From Zestomonas insulae (lineage in GTDB: Bacteria; Pseudomonadota; Gammaproteobacteria; Pseudomonadales; Pseudomonadaceae), in the NCBI RefSeq assembly GCF_016901015.1, contig NZ_JAFEUP010000005.1, positions 434,001-498,000 of the forward strand: DNA of 64,000 nt, written 5' to 3'. How positions within the stretch are numbered: position 1 is the stretch's first letter; the number at the start of each line of letters is the position of its first letter. Both the position numbers and the translations under genes were made by a program. The notes under the pieces are model-generated. The model was not told the origin of the DNA, ran no database searches, and saw only the letters and a program-made list of their open reading frames with translations. This document shows, in pieces, positions 16,897-25,707 of the stretch.

Positions 16897-17676
16897 ATGA
16901 AAAAACTGTTGGCCGGTCTGGCCGTGATTGCTGCCTTCTCCACCACCGCGCAGGCCGCGGAAACCCTCAGCGTGGCGGCCAGCCCGGTACCGCACGCGGA
17001 GATCCTCGAGTTCGTCAAACCGCTGCTGGCCAAAGAAGGCGTCGACCTAAAGGTGCGCGTATTCACCGACTACGTGCAGCCCAACCTGCAGGTGCAGCAG
17101 AAGAACCTGGATGCCAACTTCTTCCAGCACCAGCCGTACCTCGACGAGTTCAACGCCAGCCGCAAGACCGACCTGGTGACCGTGGTCGGCGTGCACATCG
17201 AGCCGTTCGGTGCCTACTCGAAGAAGATCAAGAGCCTCGCTGAGCTGCCGCAGGGCGCCACCGTGGCGATCCCCAACGACGCCACCAACGGCGGCCGCGC
17301 GCTGCTGTTGCTGGACAAGGCCGGGGTGATCAAGCTCAAGGACAACCAGAGCATCACCGCCACGCCGAAGGACATCGTCGAGAATCCGAAAGGCATCAAG
17401 GTGCGTGAGCTGGAAGCCGCGACCCTGCCGCGCGTGCTCGGTCAGGTCGAACTGGCGCTGATCAACACCAACTACGCGCTGGAAGCCAAGCTCAACCCAA
17501 CCAAGGATGCGCTGGCTATCGAAGGCAGCGACTCGCCGTATGTGAACATCCTGGTGGCCCGTCCGGACAACAAGGACAGCGCTGCCATGCAGAAGCTGGC
17601 CAAGGCGCTGCACAGCCCGGAAGTGAAGAAGTTCATCGAGACCAAGTACAACGGTGCGGTGGTGCCGGCGTTCTAA
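16897..17676 (+). CDS. metQ: MetQ, periplasmic methionine-binding protein
   Basis: NlpA/MetQ-family binding protein of 259 residues. The signal peptide ends at QAAE and has no lipobox, so this is a soluble periplasmic form rather than the lipoprotein of E. coli. Family motifs are PHAEILEFVKP, NFFQHQPYLDEFN and NTNYALEAKLNP. A strong ribosome site (AAGGAG) precedes ATG 16897. It ends the metNIQ operon, followed by a rho-independent terminator. Confidence 0.94.
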   Translation: MKKLLAGLAVIAAFSTTAQAAETLSVAASPVPHAEILEFVKPLLAKEGVDLKVRVFTDYVQPNLQVQQKNLDANFFQHQPYLDEFNASRKTDLVTVVGVHIEPFGAYSKKIKSLAELPQGATVAIPNDATNGGRALLLLDKAGVIKLKDNQSITATPKDIVENPKGIKVRELEAATLPRVLGQVELALINTNYALEAKLNPTKDALAIEGSDSPYVNILVARPDNKDSAAMQKLAKALHSPEVKKFIETKYNGAVVPAF

Positions 17677-17694
17677 GCGTCCCTCGCGCTGCAT

Positions 17695-17725
17695 AAAAAA
17701 AGCCCGCTACTCAGCGGGCTTTTTT
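17695..17725. terminator. Bidirectional rho-independent terminator after metQ
   Basis: AGCCCGCT/AGCGGGCT with a 4-base loop, flanked by an A-run on the left and a T-run on the right, so it works for metQ on the plus strand and for the cox-linked gene on the minus strand. Confidence 0.93.
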
Positions 17726-17737
17726 CTGCGCGAGCGT

Positions 17738-18415
17738 TCAGCGCACCGGGCGCAGCAGGTAGATGCCGGCGGCGATCTGCCAGAGCATCAGCAGCAGCGA
17801 ACTGGGCATGCTGACGTTCATCGCCAGTTCGGAGAAGCCGGTGTGTGCCTGCACCAGGCTGGAGCCCAGCACCGCGGCGCCGGCCAGCAGCGCGCCGAGG
17901 CCCAGCCAGGTCGGCGCCCGCGCGCTCAGGCACAGCGCCACGCCATACAGCAGCCCGGTGATGCCGAAGCCGATGCCCATCAGACTGGCCAGCCCGGCCT
18001 CGACTTGGCGCACTCCGTAGGTCGCGGCGAACACCGCCGCGCGGCTGGCCTCATCGGCCGCCTGCCAGTGGCTGACCATCAATTTCAAAGCCACGCCGTC
18101 GACCGCCTGCAGGGCGAACGCCAGCGCCAGGCTGACGGTCGCCAGCAGCACGCCGAGCAGCGCCCACACGCCGGCGCGGCCCTCGCGCAGCCGCCAGCTC
18201 AGCGCGGCCAGGCCGATCACCCCGAGCAGTACGCCGAGCAGCTGGCCGAGGTGGCTGCACACCCAGTGACCGTCCGCTGCGTACTCGGCGAACGCCGCCG
18301 GCGCGTCCCACGGCGGGGTGTCCATCGGGTGCAGCAGGGTGGCGACGAACAGCACCAGCACGCCGAGCAGGCTGGCGATGCCGCCGAGGCGGGAGAAATG
18401 CGCGTGGTCGGGCAT
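17738..18415 (-). CDS. Integral membrane protein of unknown function at the end of the cox cluster
   Basis: A 225-residue protein with about six hydrophobic segments and no catalytic motif that I recognise; DUF4386-like proteins have a similar plan. It starts 12 bases after the SCO1 stop and so is probably the last gene of the cox operon. Whether it takes part in oxidase assembly cannot be told from sequence. Confidence 0.7.
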   Translation of the reverse strand: MPDHAHFSRLGGIASLLGVLVLFVATLLHPMDTPPWDAPAAFAEYAADGHWVCSHLGQLLGVLLGVIGLAALSWRLREGRAGVWALLGVLLATVSLALAFALQAVDGVALKLMVSHWQAADEASRAAVFAATYGVRQVEAGLASLMGIGFGITGLLYGVALCLSARAPTWLGLGALLAGAAVLGSSLVQAHTGFSELAMNVSMPSSLLLMLWQIAAGIYLLRPVR

Positions 18416-18427
18416 GGGCGTCCGGGC

Positions 18428-19063
18428 TCAGCCTTCGCGCTTCAACAGCAACGGAAGCTGCACGGCGAGCTTCTGGTTGTTCAACGGCGCGCGGATGAAG
18501 CCGCGCTGGGTGCCGTCCGGGCCGATGATCACCAGGTTGCCGCTGTGATCGACGGTGTAGTTGGGCTTGTCGGTATTGGCCGGAATGAACGGGATGCTCA
18601 CCGCGTTGGCGAGCTTCTGGATGTTCTCCAGTTCACCGGTCAGGCCCTGGAAGTTCGGGTCGAAATAGCCGAGGTACTGCTTGAGCTGGGTTGGCGTGTC
18701 GCGCTGCGGATCGACGCTGACCAGCACCACGCGCAGGCGGCCGAGCGCCTCGGGCGGCAGCAGGGTCTTCAGCTCGCGCAGCTGGGCGAGGGTGGTCGGG
18801 CAGATGTCCGGGCAGAAGGTGTAACCGAAGAACAGCAGGCTCCACTGGTCCTTGAGCTCGTCGACCCGCACCGGCTGACCGTTCTGGTCGGTGAGGCTGA
18901 TGTTCGGCAGGTCGCGGCTCTGCGGCAGCAGGATGATGCCGGCGTCGATCAGCGCGGTCGGGTCGCCCTGGCCCTGCGCGGTGAGCACCTTGTGCACGGT
19001 CAGGCCGAACACCAGCGCAACCAGCGCGATGAGGACGAAGGCGGTTTTCTGGATACGGGTCAT
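18428..19063 (-). CDS. SCO1/SenC copper chaperone for cytochrome oxidase
   Basis: A 211-residue thioredoxin-fold protein anchored by one N-terminal helix (residues 8-28). It has the copper motif C84-PDI-C88 in YTFCPDICPT and the distal His in YTVDHSG. It delivers copper to, or reduces, the CuA site of CoxB. ATG 19063 is preferred because it overlaps the stop of the heme O synthase gene (ATGA); the upstream GTG at 19072 lacks a ribosome site. Confidence 0.92.
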   Translation of the reverse strand: MTRIQKTAFVLIALVALVFGLTVHKVLTAQGQGDPTALIDAGIILLPQSRDLPNISLTDQNGQPVRVDELKDQWSLLFFGYTFCPDICPTTLAQLRELKTLLPPEALGRLRVVLVSVDPQRDTPTQLKQYLGYFDPNFQGLTGELENIQKLANAVSIPFIPANTDKPNYTVDHSGNLVIIGPDGTQRGFIRAPLNNQKLAVQLPLLLKREG

Positions 19064-19965
19064 AGGCTCCACAACAACAGGTAATGGTCCACCAGCAGGG
19101 CGATGAACAGCAGGAACAGATAGGCAATAGAGTACTTGAAGGTGTTGATTGCGGCGTGCGGTTTGCTGTCACGGTAGAGCACCCAAGCCCAGTGCAGGAA
19201 GCGCGCACCGAGCAGCGTGGCGCAGACCAAATACAGCGGGCCACTCATGTGGATGGCGAACGGCAACAGGCTCACCGCGAGCAGCACCAGGGTGTAGAGC
19301 AGGATGTGCACCTTGGTGTAGTGCTCGCCGTGGGTCACCGGCAGCATCGGGATGTCGGCCTTGGCGTACTCCTCCTTGCGGTGGATGGCCAGCGCCCAGA
19401 AGTGCGGCGGGGTCCAGGCGAAGATGATCAGCACCAGCAGCAGCGCGCCCGGCTCCAGATGGCCGGTGACCGCGACCCAGCCGAGCAGCGGCGGCGCGGC
19501 GCCGGCCAGGCCGCCGATCACGATGTTCTGCGGCGTGGCGCGCTTGAGGAAGCCGGTGTACAGCGCCGCGTAGCCGAGCAGCGAGGCCAGCGTCAGCCAG
19601 GCGGTGAGCGGGTTGGTGAAGGCCAGCAGCAGCGCCTGGCCGAGCACCGCGAGGAGCAGGGCGAAGCTCAGCGCGGCGAGCGGCGACACCCGCCCGGCAG
19701 TGACCGGACGCTTGTGGGTGCGCGCCATGATCGAGTCGATGCGCCTGTCGACCACGTGGTTGACCGCCGCCGCCGCACCGGCGCACAAGCCGATGCCGAG
19801 GTTGCCGAACAGCAGCACCGTCCACGGCACGCCGGCGCGCGTCGCGAGGAACATGCCGACCAGCGAGGTGATCAGCATCAGCACCACTACCTTGGGCTTG
19901 GTCAGCTCGAGGTAGTCGCGCCAGGTCGCCGAGTCGGCGGTTTGAGTACGCAGCACTGTCGCCAT
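19060..19965 (-). CDS. cyoE: Protoheme IX farnesyltransferase (heme O synthase)
   Basis: A UbiA-family polytopic enzyme of 301 residues that farnesylates heme B to heme O. The signature NHVVDRRIDSIMARTHKRP lies at about 69-87, and a second conserved loop is YAKADIPMLP. It has about nine membrane segments. GGAG precedes the ATG. It lies directly downstream of heme A synthase; together they make heme A for CoxA. Also named ctaB. Confidence 0.94.
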   Translation of the reverse strand: MATVLRTQTADSATWRDYLELTKPKVVVLMLITSLVGMFLATRAGVPWTVLLFGNLGIGLCAGAAAAVNHVVDRRIDSIMARTHKRPVTAGRVSPLAALSFALLLAVLGQALLLAFTNPLTAWLTLASLLGYAALYTGFLKRATPQNIVIGGLAGAAPPLLGWVAVTGHLEPGALLLVLIIFAWTPPHFWALAIHRKEEYAKADIPMLPVTHGEHYTKVHILLYTLVLLAVSLLPFAIHMSGPLYLVCATLLGARFLHWAWVLYRDSKPHAAINTFKYSIAYLFLLFIALLVDHYLLLWSL

Positions 19966-19983
19966 GGCGGATCTCCTCGTTTC

Positions 19984-21024
19984 TTATTGTTGGCTCGCGG
20001 CCAGGCCATCAGGCAAGGCCGTGACGCGGGATTGGGCAGCGAGCGGCAACGGACGCAGGCGGTAATTGACCAGCACCAGCACCAGCAGCAAGCCGGCACC
20101 GCCGCCGTTGTGCGCCACCGCCACCGGCAGCGGCAGGTGCAGCAGCACGTTGCTCACTCCCAGACTGACCTGCGCGGCCAGCGCCAGCAGCAGCAGTGCG
20201 GCGAGGCGGCCGAGGCCGGCAGCGCGCAGGCGCCAGGCAAGCAGCAGCAGCACGCCACTGACCAGCAGCGCGCCGAGACGGTGGGTGAAATGGATGGCGG
20301 TGCGCGCATCGCTGTCGAGCTGGCCGCCGAGGTAGTTGGGGCCGATGTGCTGACTGAGGTGGAAGCCGTTGGCGAAGTCCATCGGCGGCCACCATGCGCC
20401 GTGGCAGGTCGGCAGGTCGATGCAGGCCACCGCCGCATAGTTGGAGCTGACCCAGCCACCCAGGGCGATCTGCCCGATCACCAGGGCCAGCGCCGCACCC
20501 GCCAGCAGGCGCAGGCGCGCGGACAGCGCCGGCAGCGGGGCGAACGCGCCGGACAGGCGCAGGGTCAGCAGGAACAGCAGCGCCAGGGTGGTGAAGCCGC
20601 CCAGCAGGTGCGCGGTGACCACCTGCGGCCACAGCTTGAGGGTCACCGTCCACATGCCGAACGCCGCCTGGGCGATGACCACGCCGAGCAGCAGCACCGG
20701 CAGCTTGAGCGGCTGCTCGGCACGCCCGCGCTGCCGCAGCGCATGCACCGCCAGACCGAGAATCAGCAGGCCGAGGCTGCCGGCGAAGTAGCGGTGGATC
20801 ATCTCGTTCCAGCCCTTCTGCGCCTCCACCGGCGCGTCGGGGAAACGCGCTTCGGCGTGGGCCAGCTGGGTCTCGGTTTTCGGCACATGGATGAAGCCGT
20901 AGCAGCCCGGCCAGTCCGGACAGCCGAGGCCGGCGTGGGTCAGCCGGGTGTAGGCGCCGAGCAGCACGACGACCAGCGCCAGGGCAGTGGCGAACAGGGC
21001 GATGCGGAATCCGGGTTTGCGCAT
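19984..21024 (-). CDS. ctaA: Heme A synthase (COX15/CtaA)
   Basis: A 346-residue inner-membrane protein with eight helices that oxidises heme O to heme A. Conserved features are GAYTRLTHAGLGCPDWPGCYG near residue 23, EMIHRYFAG, the paired Cys-containing loop ACIDLPTCHGAWWP, and the C-terminal histidines in IHFTHRLGALL and VAHNGGG. It lies 18 bases upstream of cyoE. Confidence 0.94.
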   Translation of the reverse strand: MRKPGFRIALFATALALVVVLLGAYTRLTHAGLGCPDWPGCYGFIHVPKTETQLAHAEARFPDAPVEAQKGWNEMIHRYFAGSLGLLILGLAVHALRQRGRAEQPLKLPVLLLGVVIAQAAFGMWTVTLKLWPQVVTAHLLGGFTTLALLFLLTLRLSGAFAPLPALSARLRLLAGAALALVIGQIALGGWVSSNYAAVACIDLPTCHGAWWPPMDFANGFHLSQHIGPNYLGGQLDSDARTAIHFTHRLGALLVSGVLLLLAWRLRAAGLGRLAALLLLALAAQVSLGVSNVLLHLPLPVAVAHNGGGAGLLLVLVLVNYRLRPLPLAAQSRVTALPDGLAASQQ

Positions 21025-21034
21025 CAGCGCCTCC

Positions 21035-21628
21035 TCAACCGATGTTCGACAGTTTCAGCAGCAGGCGCAGGTCGATCAGCACGTCCTTGCCGTTGACCCC
21101 GCTGTCGTAGCGCAGCACCAGGTTGCCGTGCGGATCGACGATCCACAGGTGCGCGGCGGAGTCGGCGGCGTCACCGCTGTCGTACTGCTGGCGGTCCAGC
21201 GAATAGCGCTGCAGCTGCGGGTAGTCACGCTCGATCAGCTCGGCGAAATCCACCGGCAGCGTTTCGCTGCTGGCCAGCGCATGGCTGGCGCGCGTGGCGT
21301 CACGGGCCAGGCCGATGTTGATCTGCCGGGCCAGGTAGACCAGCTCCTGGCAGGCCTTGGCGCAGCCTTCCGGAGCAGTCACCAGGAGCTGCCAGCGCGC
21401 CTCGTCGCCGGCGTCCACCCCGAGCGCCGCACGGTTTTCGCTGCCGCCGACGAGCACCCCGTGGTAGTTGCGGCTGTCCGGCACCCAGAAGCGCCATTTG
21501 TACATCGCAGTGGCCAGCAGCATTGGCCCGAGCGCGACCATCAGCAGCAGGATCAGCTGCCAGCGCCCGCGACGGCGGCTGTGCGGACGTTGTTCAGGAG
21601 TGCTGGTGGGATTCATAGTGACGTCCAT
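21035..21628 (-). CDS. Membrane-anchored protein of the cox cluster (PA0111-like)
   Basis: A 197-residue protein with one N-terminal membrane helix (about residues 24-46) followed by a periplasmic domain resembling a thioredoxin-like or SCO-type fold (HLWIVDPHGNLVLRYDSG), but without the CxxxC copper motif; a CAKAC pair is present near 107. ATG 21628 has AAGGA upstream. It overlaps the SURF1 end by 35 bases and precedes ctaA. Its role is probably oxidase assembly, inferred from context only. Confidence 0.8.
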   Translation of the reverse strand: MDVTMNPTSTPEQRPHSRRRGRWQLILLLMVALGPMLLATAMYKWRFWVPDSRNYHGVLVGGSENRAALGVDAGDEARWQLLVTAPEGCAKACQELVYLARQINIGLARDATRASHALASSETLPVDFAELIERDYPQLQRYSLDRQQYDSGDAADSAAHLWIVDPHGNLVLRYDSGVNGKDVLIDLRLLLKLSNIG

Positions 21629-22334
21629 GGGGAGTCCTTCTGCCGTTGTGCAAACCGAAATAGACGAACAAGCCACACAGCGCCGCCGCCAGGGCGAACC
21701 ACTGCACGGCGTAGCCGGTGTGTTTTTCCGGGCCCATCGCGATGATCGGCCAGTCGGTGAGGTAGGCCGCGGCGCCACCTTCCAGGCGCAGCTCGCGGGA
21801 CAGGCCGCCACGCCCGAGCTGTTGCCACAGCGCGGCGGGATCGACGGCGGTGACCAGCCGCGGCCAGTCGCCGCCGGTGGGATCGCTGTGTAACTGGAAG
21901 GTCGCGCCGGGCGGCACGTAGACCCAGGCGGTGAGTGTTTGCGCACCGTCCGGGGTGGTGAAGGTCGGCGCGGTGCGGCGGTCCGGCCAGGGCAGCCAGC
22001 CGCGGTTGAGCAGCACCCAGAGGTCGCTGGCCTGGTCGTAGAACGGCTGCAGCAGCTCGACGCCGACCTGGCCCTGATGGATGCGGTTGTCCAGCAGCAG
22101 GCTGTGCTGCGCATCGAACTGGCCGTGCAGGACCACGCGGCGGAAGGCCGGATCGCTGTGCCGCTCCAGCGCGGCGACGGCCATCGGCTCGGCCTGGCGG
22201 CGTGCTTCGTAGCTGGCCAGCAGCTGGCGTTTTTCTTCGGCGCGGGCGAGTTGCCAGAAGCCCAGGCCGATCAGTACCGGCAGCAGGGCCAGGACGATCA
22301 GGCTGGGCAGCACGCCGGGACGGAAGCGACTCAT
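21594..22334 (-). CDS. SURF1-family oxidase assembly protein
   Basis: A 246-residue protein with two membrane helices, one near residue 10-30 (LIVLALLPVLIGLGFWQLARAEEK) and one near 210-230, flanking a periplasmic domain. Family signatures are GFWQL and VLLNRGWLPW, and GPEKHTGYAVQWFALA near the C-terminus. SURF1 helps insert heme A in subunit I. Its C-terminal His-rich tail overlaps the next gene. ATG 22334 gives the standard length. Confidence 0.93.
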   Translation of the reverse strand: MSRFRPGVLPSLIVLALLPVLIGLGFWQLARAEEKRQLLASYEARRQAEPMAVAALERHSDPAFRRVVLHGQFDAQHSLLLDNRIHQGQVGVELLQPFYDQASDLWVLLNRGWLPWPDRRTAPTFTTPDGAQTLTAWVYVPPGATFQLHSDPTGGDWPRLVTAVDPAALWQQLGRGGLSRELRLEGGAAAYLTDWPIIAMGPEKHTGYAVQWFALAAALCGLFVYFGLHNGRRTPHGRHYESHQHS

Positions 22335-22403
22335 GGCCGCCCCCGAAATCCGCCGATGCATCTGGCTATACTCAACTGCATTCCCCACCCCCGGAGTCAC
22401 GCC

Positions 22404-22607
22404 ATGCTCAAAGCGGCGATCGTCCTCATGCTGCTGGCCACCCTGGTCAGCCTGTTCAGTGGCCTGTTCTTCCTGGTCAAGGACGAGGGCCACGGCTCAC
22501 GTGTGGTCAATGCGCTGACCGTGCGGGTGATCCTCGCCGCGCTGACCCTGGCGCTGATTGCCTGGGGCTTCTACAGCGGCCAACTGACCTCCCACGTCAC
22601 CTGGTAA
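22404..22607 (+). CDS. Small twin-transmembrane protein (DUF2909)
   Basis: A 67-residue protein with two hydrophobic helices (about 4-26 and 40-60). It is too short for many gene callers but has GGAG 7 bases before ATG 22404 and matches DUF2909 proteins found at this place in Pseudomonas cox clusters. It is read on the plus strand between SURF1 and subunit III, against the operon. Function is unknown. Confidence 0.8.
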   Translation: MLKAAIVLMLLATLVSLFSGLFFLVKDEGHGSRVVNALTVRVILAALTLALIAWGFYSGQLTSHVTW

Positions 22608-22641
22608 TGCGCGGCGCCGGCCCCCGCCGGTGCCGCCTCGC

Positions 22642-23529
22642 TCACAGCACGTAGACGAAGATAAACAGGCCGATCCACACCACGTCGACGAAGTGCCAAT
22701 ACCAGCTGGCCGCCTCGAAACCGAAGTGCTTATCGGCGTCGAAGTGGCCGCGCAGGATGCGCACCAGCATCACCGTGAGAATGATCGTGCCCATGGTCAC
22801 GTGGGCGCCGTGGAAGCCGGTGAGCATGAAGAAGGTCGCGCCGTAGATGCCCGAGCCGAGCGTCAGGCCCAGTTCGCTGTAGGCCTCGTGGTACTCGTAA
22901 CCCTGCAGGACCAGGAAGCTCGCACCGAGCAGGATGGTCAGGGCCAGCCAGGCCTTGAGCGCGCCGCGATGGTTCTTCTTCAGCGCGTGGTGGGCGAAGG
23001 TCACGGTGAAGCTGGAGGTGACCAGCAAGATGGTGTTGATCAGCGGCAGGTGCCAGGGACTGATCACTTCCTTCGGCCCGGGGAACAGTTTCGGGTCCGG
23101 GGTCTCCAGCAACGGCCAGGTGTACTGGAAGCCCGGCCAGAGCATGTTGGCGATGCCTTTGTCGCCCTCGCCACCGAGCCATGGGCCGGCCCACATGCGG
23201 ATGTAGAACAGCGCACCGAAGAAGGCGGCGAAGAACATCACCTCGGAGAAGATGAACCAGCTCATGCCCCAGCGGAACGAGCGATCCATCTGTGCGCTGT
23301 ACAAGCCGCCGCGACTCTCGCGGATCACGTTGCCGAACCAACCGAACAGCATGTAGGCGAGAATCAGCCCGCCAACGAAGAAGATCCACGGGCCGTGGGA
23401 TTCCGGCTTGTTGGCGCTGAGGTCATTGAACCAGGTGCCAAGGCCGAACACGGTGGTGAGCATGCCGAGCGTGGCGATGATCGGCCACTTGCTCTGCGCG
23501 GGAACGTAATAGTGTTCGTGGGTTGCCAT
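22642..23529 (-). CDS. ctaE: Cytochrome c oxidase subunit III
   Basis: A 295-residue membrane protein with seven helices. Family motifs are the region RWGMSWFIFSEVMFFAAFF and the C-terminal stretch HFGFEAASWYWHFVDVVWI. Subunit III stabilises the oxidase core and supports proton uptake. It lies 25 bases downstream of ctaG in the cox operon. Confidence 0.96.
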   Translation of the reverse strand: MATHEHYYVPAQSKWPIIATLGMLTTVFGLGTWFNDLSANKPESHGPWIFFVGGLILAYMLFGWFGNVIRESRGGLYSAQMDRSFRWGMSWFIFSEVMFFAAFFGALFYIRMWAGPWLGGEGDKGIANMLWPGFQYTWPLLETPDPKLFPGPKEVISPWHLPLINTILLVTSSFTVTFAHHALKKNHRGALKAWLALTILLGASFLVLQGYEYHEAYSELGLTLGSGIYGATFFMLTGFHGAHVTMGTIILTVMLVRILRGHFDADKHFGFEAASWYWHFVDVVWIGLFIFVYVL

Positions 23530-23554
23530 TATTGTTGTTCTCCTGATCGGCCCT

Positions 23555-24115
23555 TCAGCGGTCGTTGCTGGCGACTGGCGGCTTGCGGGCAGTGATGTCG
23601 AACAGCGTGTAAGCGAGCGTCACGTGACGCACATCCTTGGGCAGGTCGCGGTCGACGATGAAGCGCACCGGCATTTCGATGCGTTCACCGGGCTGCAGCA
23701 CCTGCTGGGTGAAGCAGAAGCATTCGGTCTTGTGGAAGTAGGTGGCGGCCGTCGACGGTGCGATGCTCGGAATTGCCTGGGCGGTCATCGGTTTGTCGGT
23801 GGGGTTCTGGGCGATGAACAGCATCTCGTTCACCGCGCCAGGATGGACCACCAGTTGCTCGGCCTTGGGCCGGAACTCCCAGACCATGTCGACGTTGTTG
23901 TTGGCGACGAACTGCACCTTGACCTCGCGCGCGGTGTCGACCACCTGACCGTCTGCTGCCTGGTAGGCGCTGCCGGAGGTCTTGCCGTTGATGCCGAGCG
24001 CCTTGCACATCACGTCGTAGATCGGCACCAAGGCAAAACCGAAGGCGAACATCGCCACCACGACGATCAGCAGCCGGGTCACCAGCTTGCGGGTAGCGAG
24101 GCTCTCGTCGCTCAT
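23555..24115 (-). CDS. ctaG: Cox11/CtaG copper-insertion protein
   Basis: A 186-residue protein with one N-terminal helix and a periplasmic immunoglobulin-like domain. The copper motif CFCF (HKTECFCFTQQ) is at about residue 130, and a further Cys (DVMCKALG) follows the helix. It inserts CuB into subunit I. It begins one base after the coxA stop. Confidence 0.95.
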   Translation of the reverse strand: MSDESLATRKLVTRLLIVVVAMFAFGFALVPIYDVMCKALGINGKTSGSAYQAADGQVVDTAREVKVQFVANNNVDMVWEFRPKAEQLVVHPGAVNEMLFIAQNPTDKPMTAQAIPSIAPSTAATYFHKTECFCFTQQVLQPGERIEMPVRFIVDRDLPKDVRHVTLAYTLFDITARKPPVASNDR

Positions 24116-24116
24116 C

Positions 24117-25706
24117 TCACTTCACTTCCGGCGGGGTGGTGAAGGTGTGGTACGGCGCCGGCGAAGGAATGGTCCATTCCAGGCCTTCGGCACCGTCCCA
24201 CGGCTTGGCCGGAGCCGGCTTGCCGCCCTTGATGCACTTGATGACGATGAACAGGAACAGCAGCTGGGTGGTGCCGAACATGAAGGCGCCGACCGAGGAG
24301 ACCATGTTGAAGTCGGCGAACTGCAGGTTGTAGTCGGGGATCCGCCGCGGCATGCCGGCCAGGCCGACGAAGTGCATCGGGAAGAACGCCAGGTTCATGC
24401 CGATGAAGCTCATCCAGAAGTGCAGCTTGCCGAGCGTCTCGTCGTACATGTGGCCGGTCCATTTCGGCAGCCAGTAGTAGGCCGAGGCGAAGATGCCGAA
24501 GATCGCCCCGGGCACCAACACGTAGTGGAAGTGCGCCACCACGAAGTAGGTGTCCTGGTACTGGAAGTCGGCCGGCGCGATCGCCAGCATCAGCCCGGAG
24601 AAGCCGCCGATGGTGAACAGGATGACGAAGGCCACGGCGAACAGCATCGGCGTCTCGAAGGTCATCGAGCCCTGCCACATGGTCGACACCCAGTTGAACA
24701 CCTTCACCCCGGTGGGCACGGCGATCAGCATGGTGGCGTACATGAAGAACAGCTCGCCAACCAGCGGGATGCCGACTACGAACATGTGGTGCGCCCAGAC
24801 GATGAACGACAGGAAGGCGATCGACGCGGTGGCGTAGACCATCGAGGTGTATCCGAACAGCGGTTTGCGCGAGAACGCCGGGATGATCGAGCTGACCGCG
24901 CCGAACGCCGGCAGGATCATGATGTACACCTCGGGATGCCCGAAGAACCAGAACACGTGCTGGAACAGCACGGGGTCACCGCCACCGGCCGCGCTGAAGA
25001 AGCTGGTGTGGAAGTGGATGTCCATCAGCATCATGGTCACGCAGCCCGCCAGCACTGGCATCACTGCGATCAGCAGGAACGCGGTGATCAGCCAGGTCCA
25101 GACGAACAGCGGCATCTTCATCAGGGTCATGCCAGGGGCACGCAGGTTGAGGATGGTGGCGACCACGTTGATCGCGCCCATGATCGAACTCATGCCCATC
25201 AGGTGGATGGCGAAGATGAAGAAGGTCACGCTGTGCGGCGCGAAGGTGGTCGACAACGGCGCGTAGAAGGTCCAGCCGAAGTTCGGTCCGCCACCGGGCA
25301 TGAACAGGGTGCTGACCAGCAGACCGAAGGCGGCCGGCAGCAGCCAGAAGCTGAAGTTGTTCATCCGCGGCAGGGCCATGTCCGGCGCGCCGATCATCAG
25401 CGGCACCATCCAGTTGGCCAGGCCGACGAAGGCCGGCATCACCGCACCGAACACCATCACCAGGCCGTGCATGGTGGTCATCTGGTTGAAGAATTCCGGC
25501 TGCACGATCTGCAGGCCGGGCTGGAACAGTTCGGCGCGGATCACCATGGCGAACGAGCCGCCGAGCAGGAACGCGCAGAAGCTGAACCACAGGTAGAGGG
25601 TGCCGATGTCCTTGTGGTTGGTGGTCAGCACCCAGCGCATCAGGCCCTTGGCCGGGCCGTGGTGGTGGTCATGGTCGGCATGACCGTGGTCGATCACTGC
25701 ACTCAT
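24117..25706 (-). CDS. coxA: Cytochrome c oxidase subunit I (aa3 type)
   Basis: Catalytic subunit of about 529 residues with twelve helices, carrying low-spin heme a and the heme a3-CuB site. Visible are TTNHKDIGTLYLWF near the N-terminus, the heme a His region MTTMHGLVMVF, the crosslinked His-Tyr motif WFFGHPEVYI, the CuB pair VWAHHMF and the final heme ligands VVAHFHYVL. The N-terminus has a His-rich stretch (HGHADHDHHH). ATG 25706 has GGAG upstream and lies one base past the coxB stop; the longer frame is not needed. Confidence 0.97.
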   Translation of the reverse strand: MSAVIDHGHADHDHHHGPAKGLMRWVLTTNHKDIGTLYLWFSFCAFLLGGSFAMVIRAELFQPGLQIVQPEFFNQMTTMHGLVMVFGAVMPAFVGLANWMVPLMIGAPDMALPRMNNFSFWLLPAAFGLLVSTLFMPGGGPNFGWTFYAPLSTTFAPHSVTFFIFAIHLMGMSSIMGAINVVATILNLRAPGMTLMKMPLFVWTWLITAFLLIAVMPVLAGCVTMMLMDIHFHTSFFSAAGGGDPVLFQHVFWFFGHPEVYIMILPAFGAVSSIIPAFSRKPLFGYTSMVYATASIAFLSFIVWAHHMFVVGIPLVGELFFMYATMLIAVPTGVKVFNWVSTMWQGSMTFETPMLFAVAFVILFTIGGFSGLMLAIAPADFQYQDTYFVVAHFHYVLVPGAIFGIFASAYYWLPKWTGHMYDETLGKLHFWMSFIGMNLAFFPMHFVGLAGMPRRIPDYNLQFADFNMVSSVGAFMFGTTQLLFLFIVIKCIKGGKPAPAKPWDGAEGLEWTIPSPAPYHTFTTPPEVK

Positions 25707-25707
25707 G

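Noticed and set aside
19084..21096. A 670-residue plus-strand reading frame opposite heme A and heme O synthase
   Set aside because: Low-complexity shadow of two well-conserved membrane enzymes on the minus strand.
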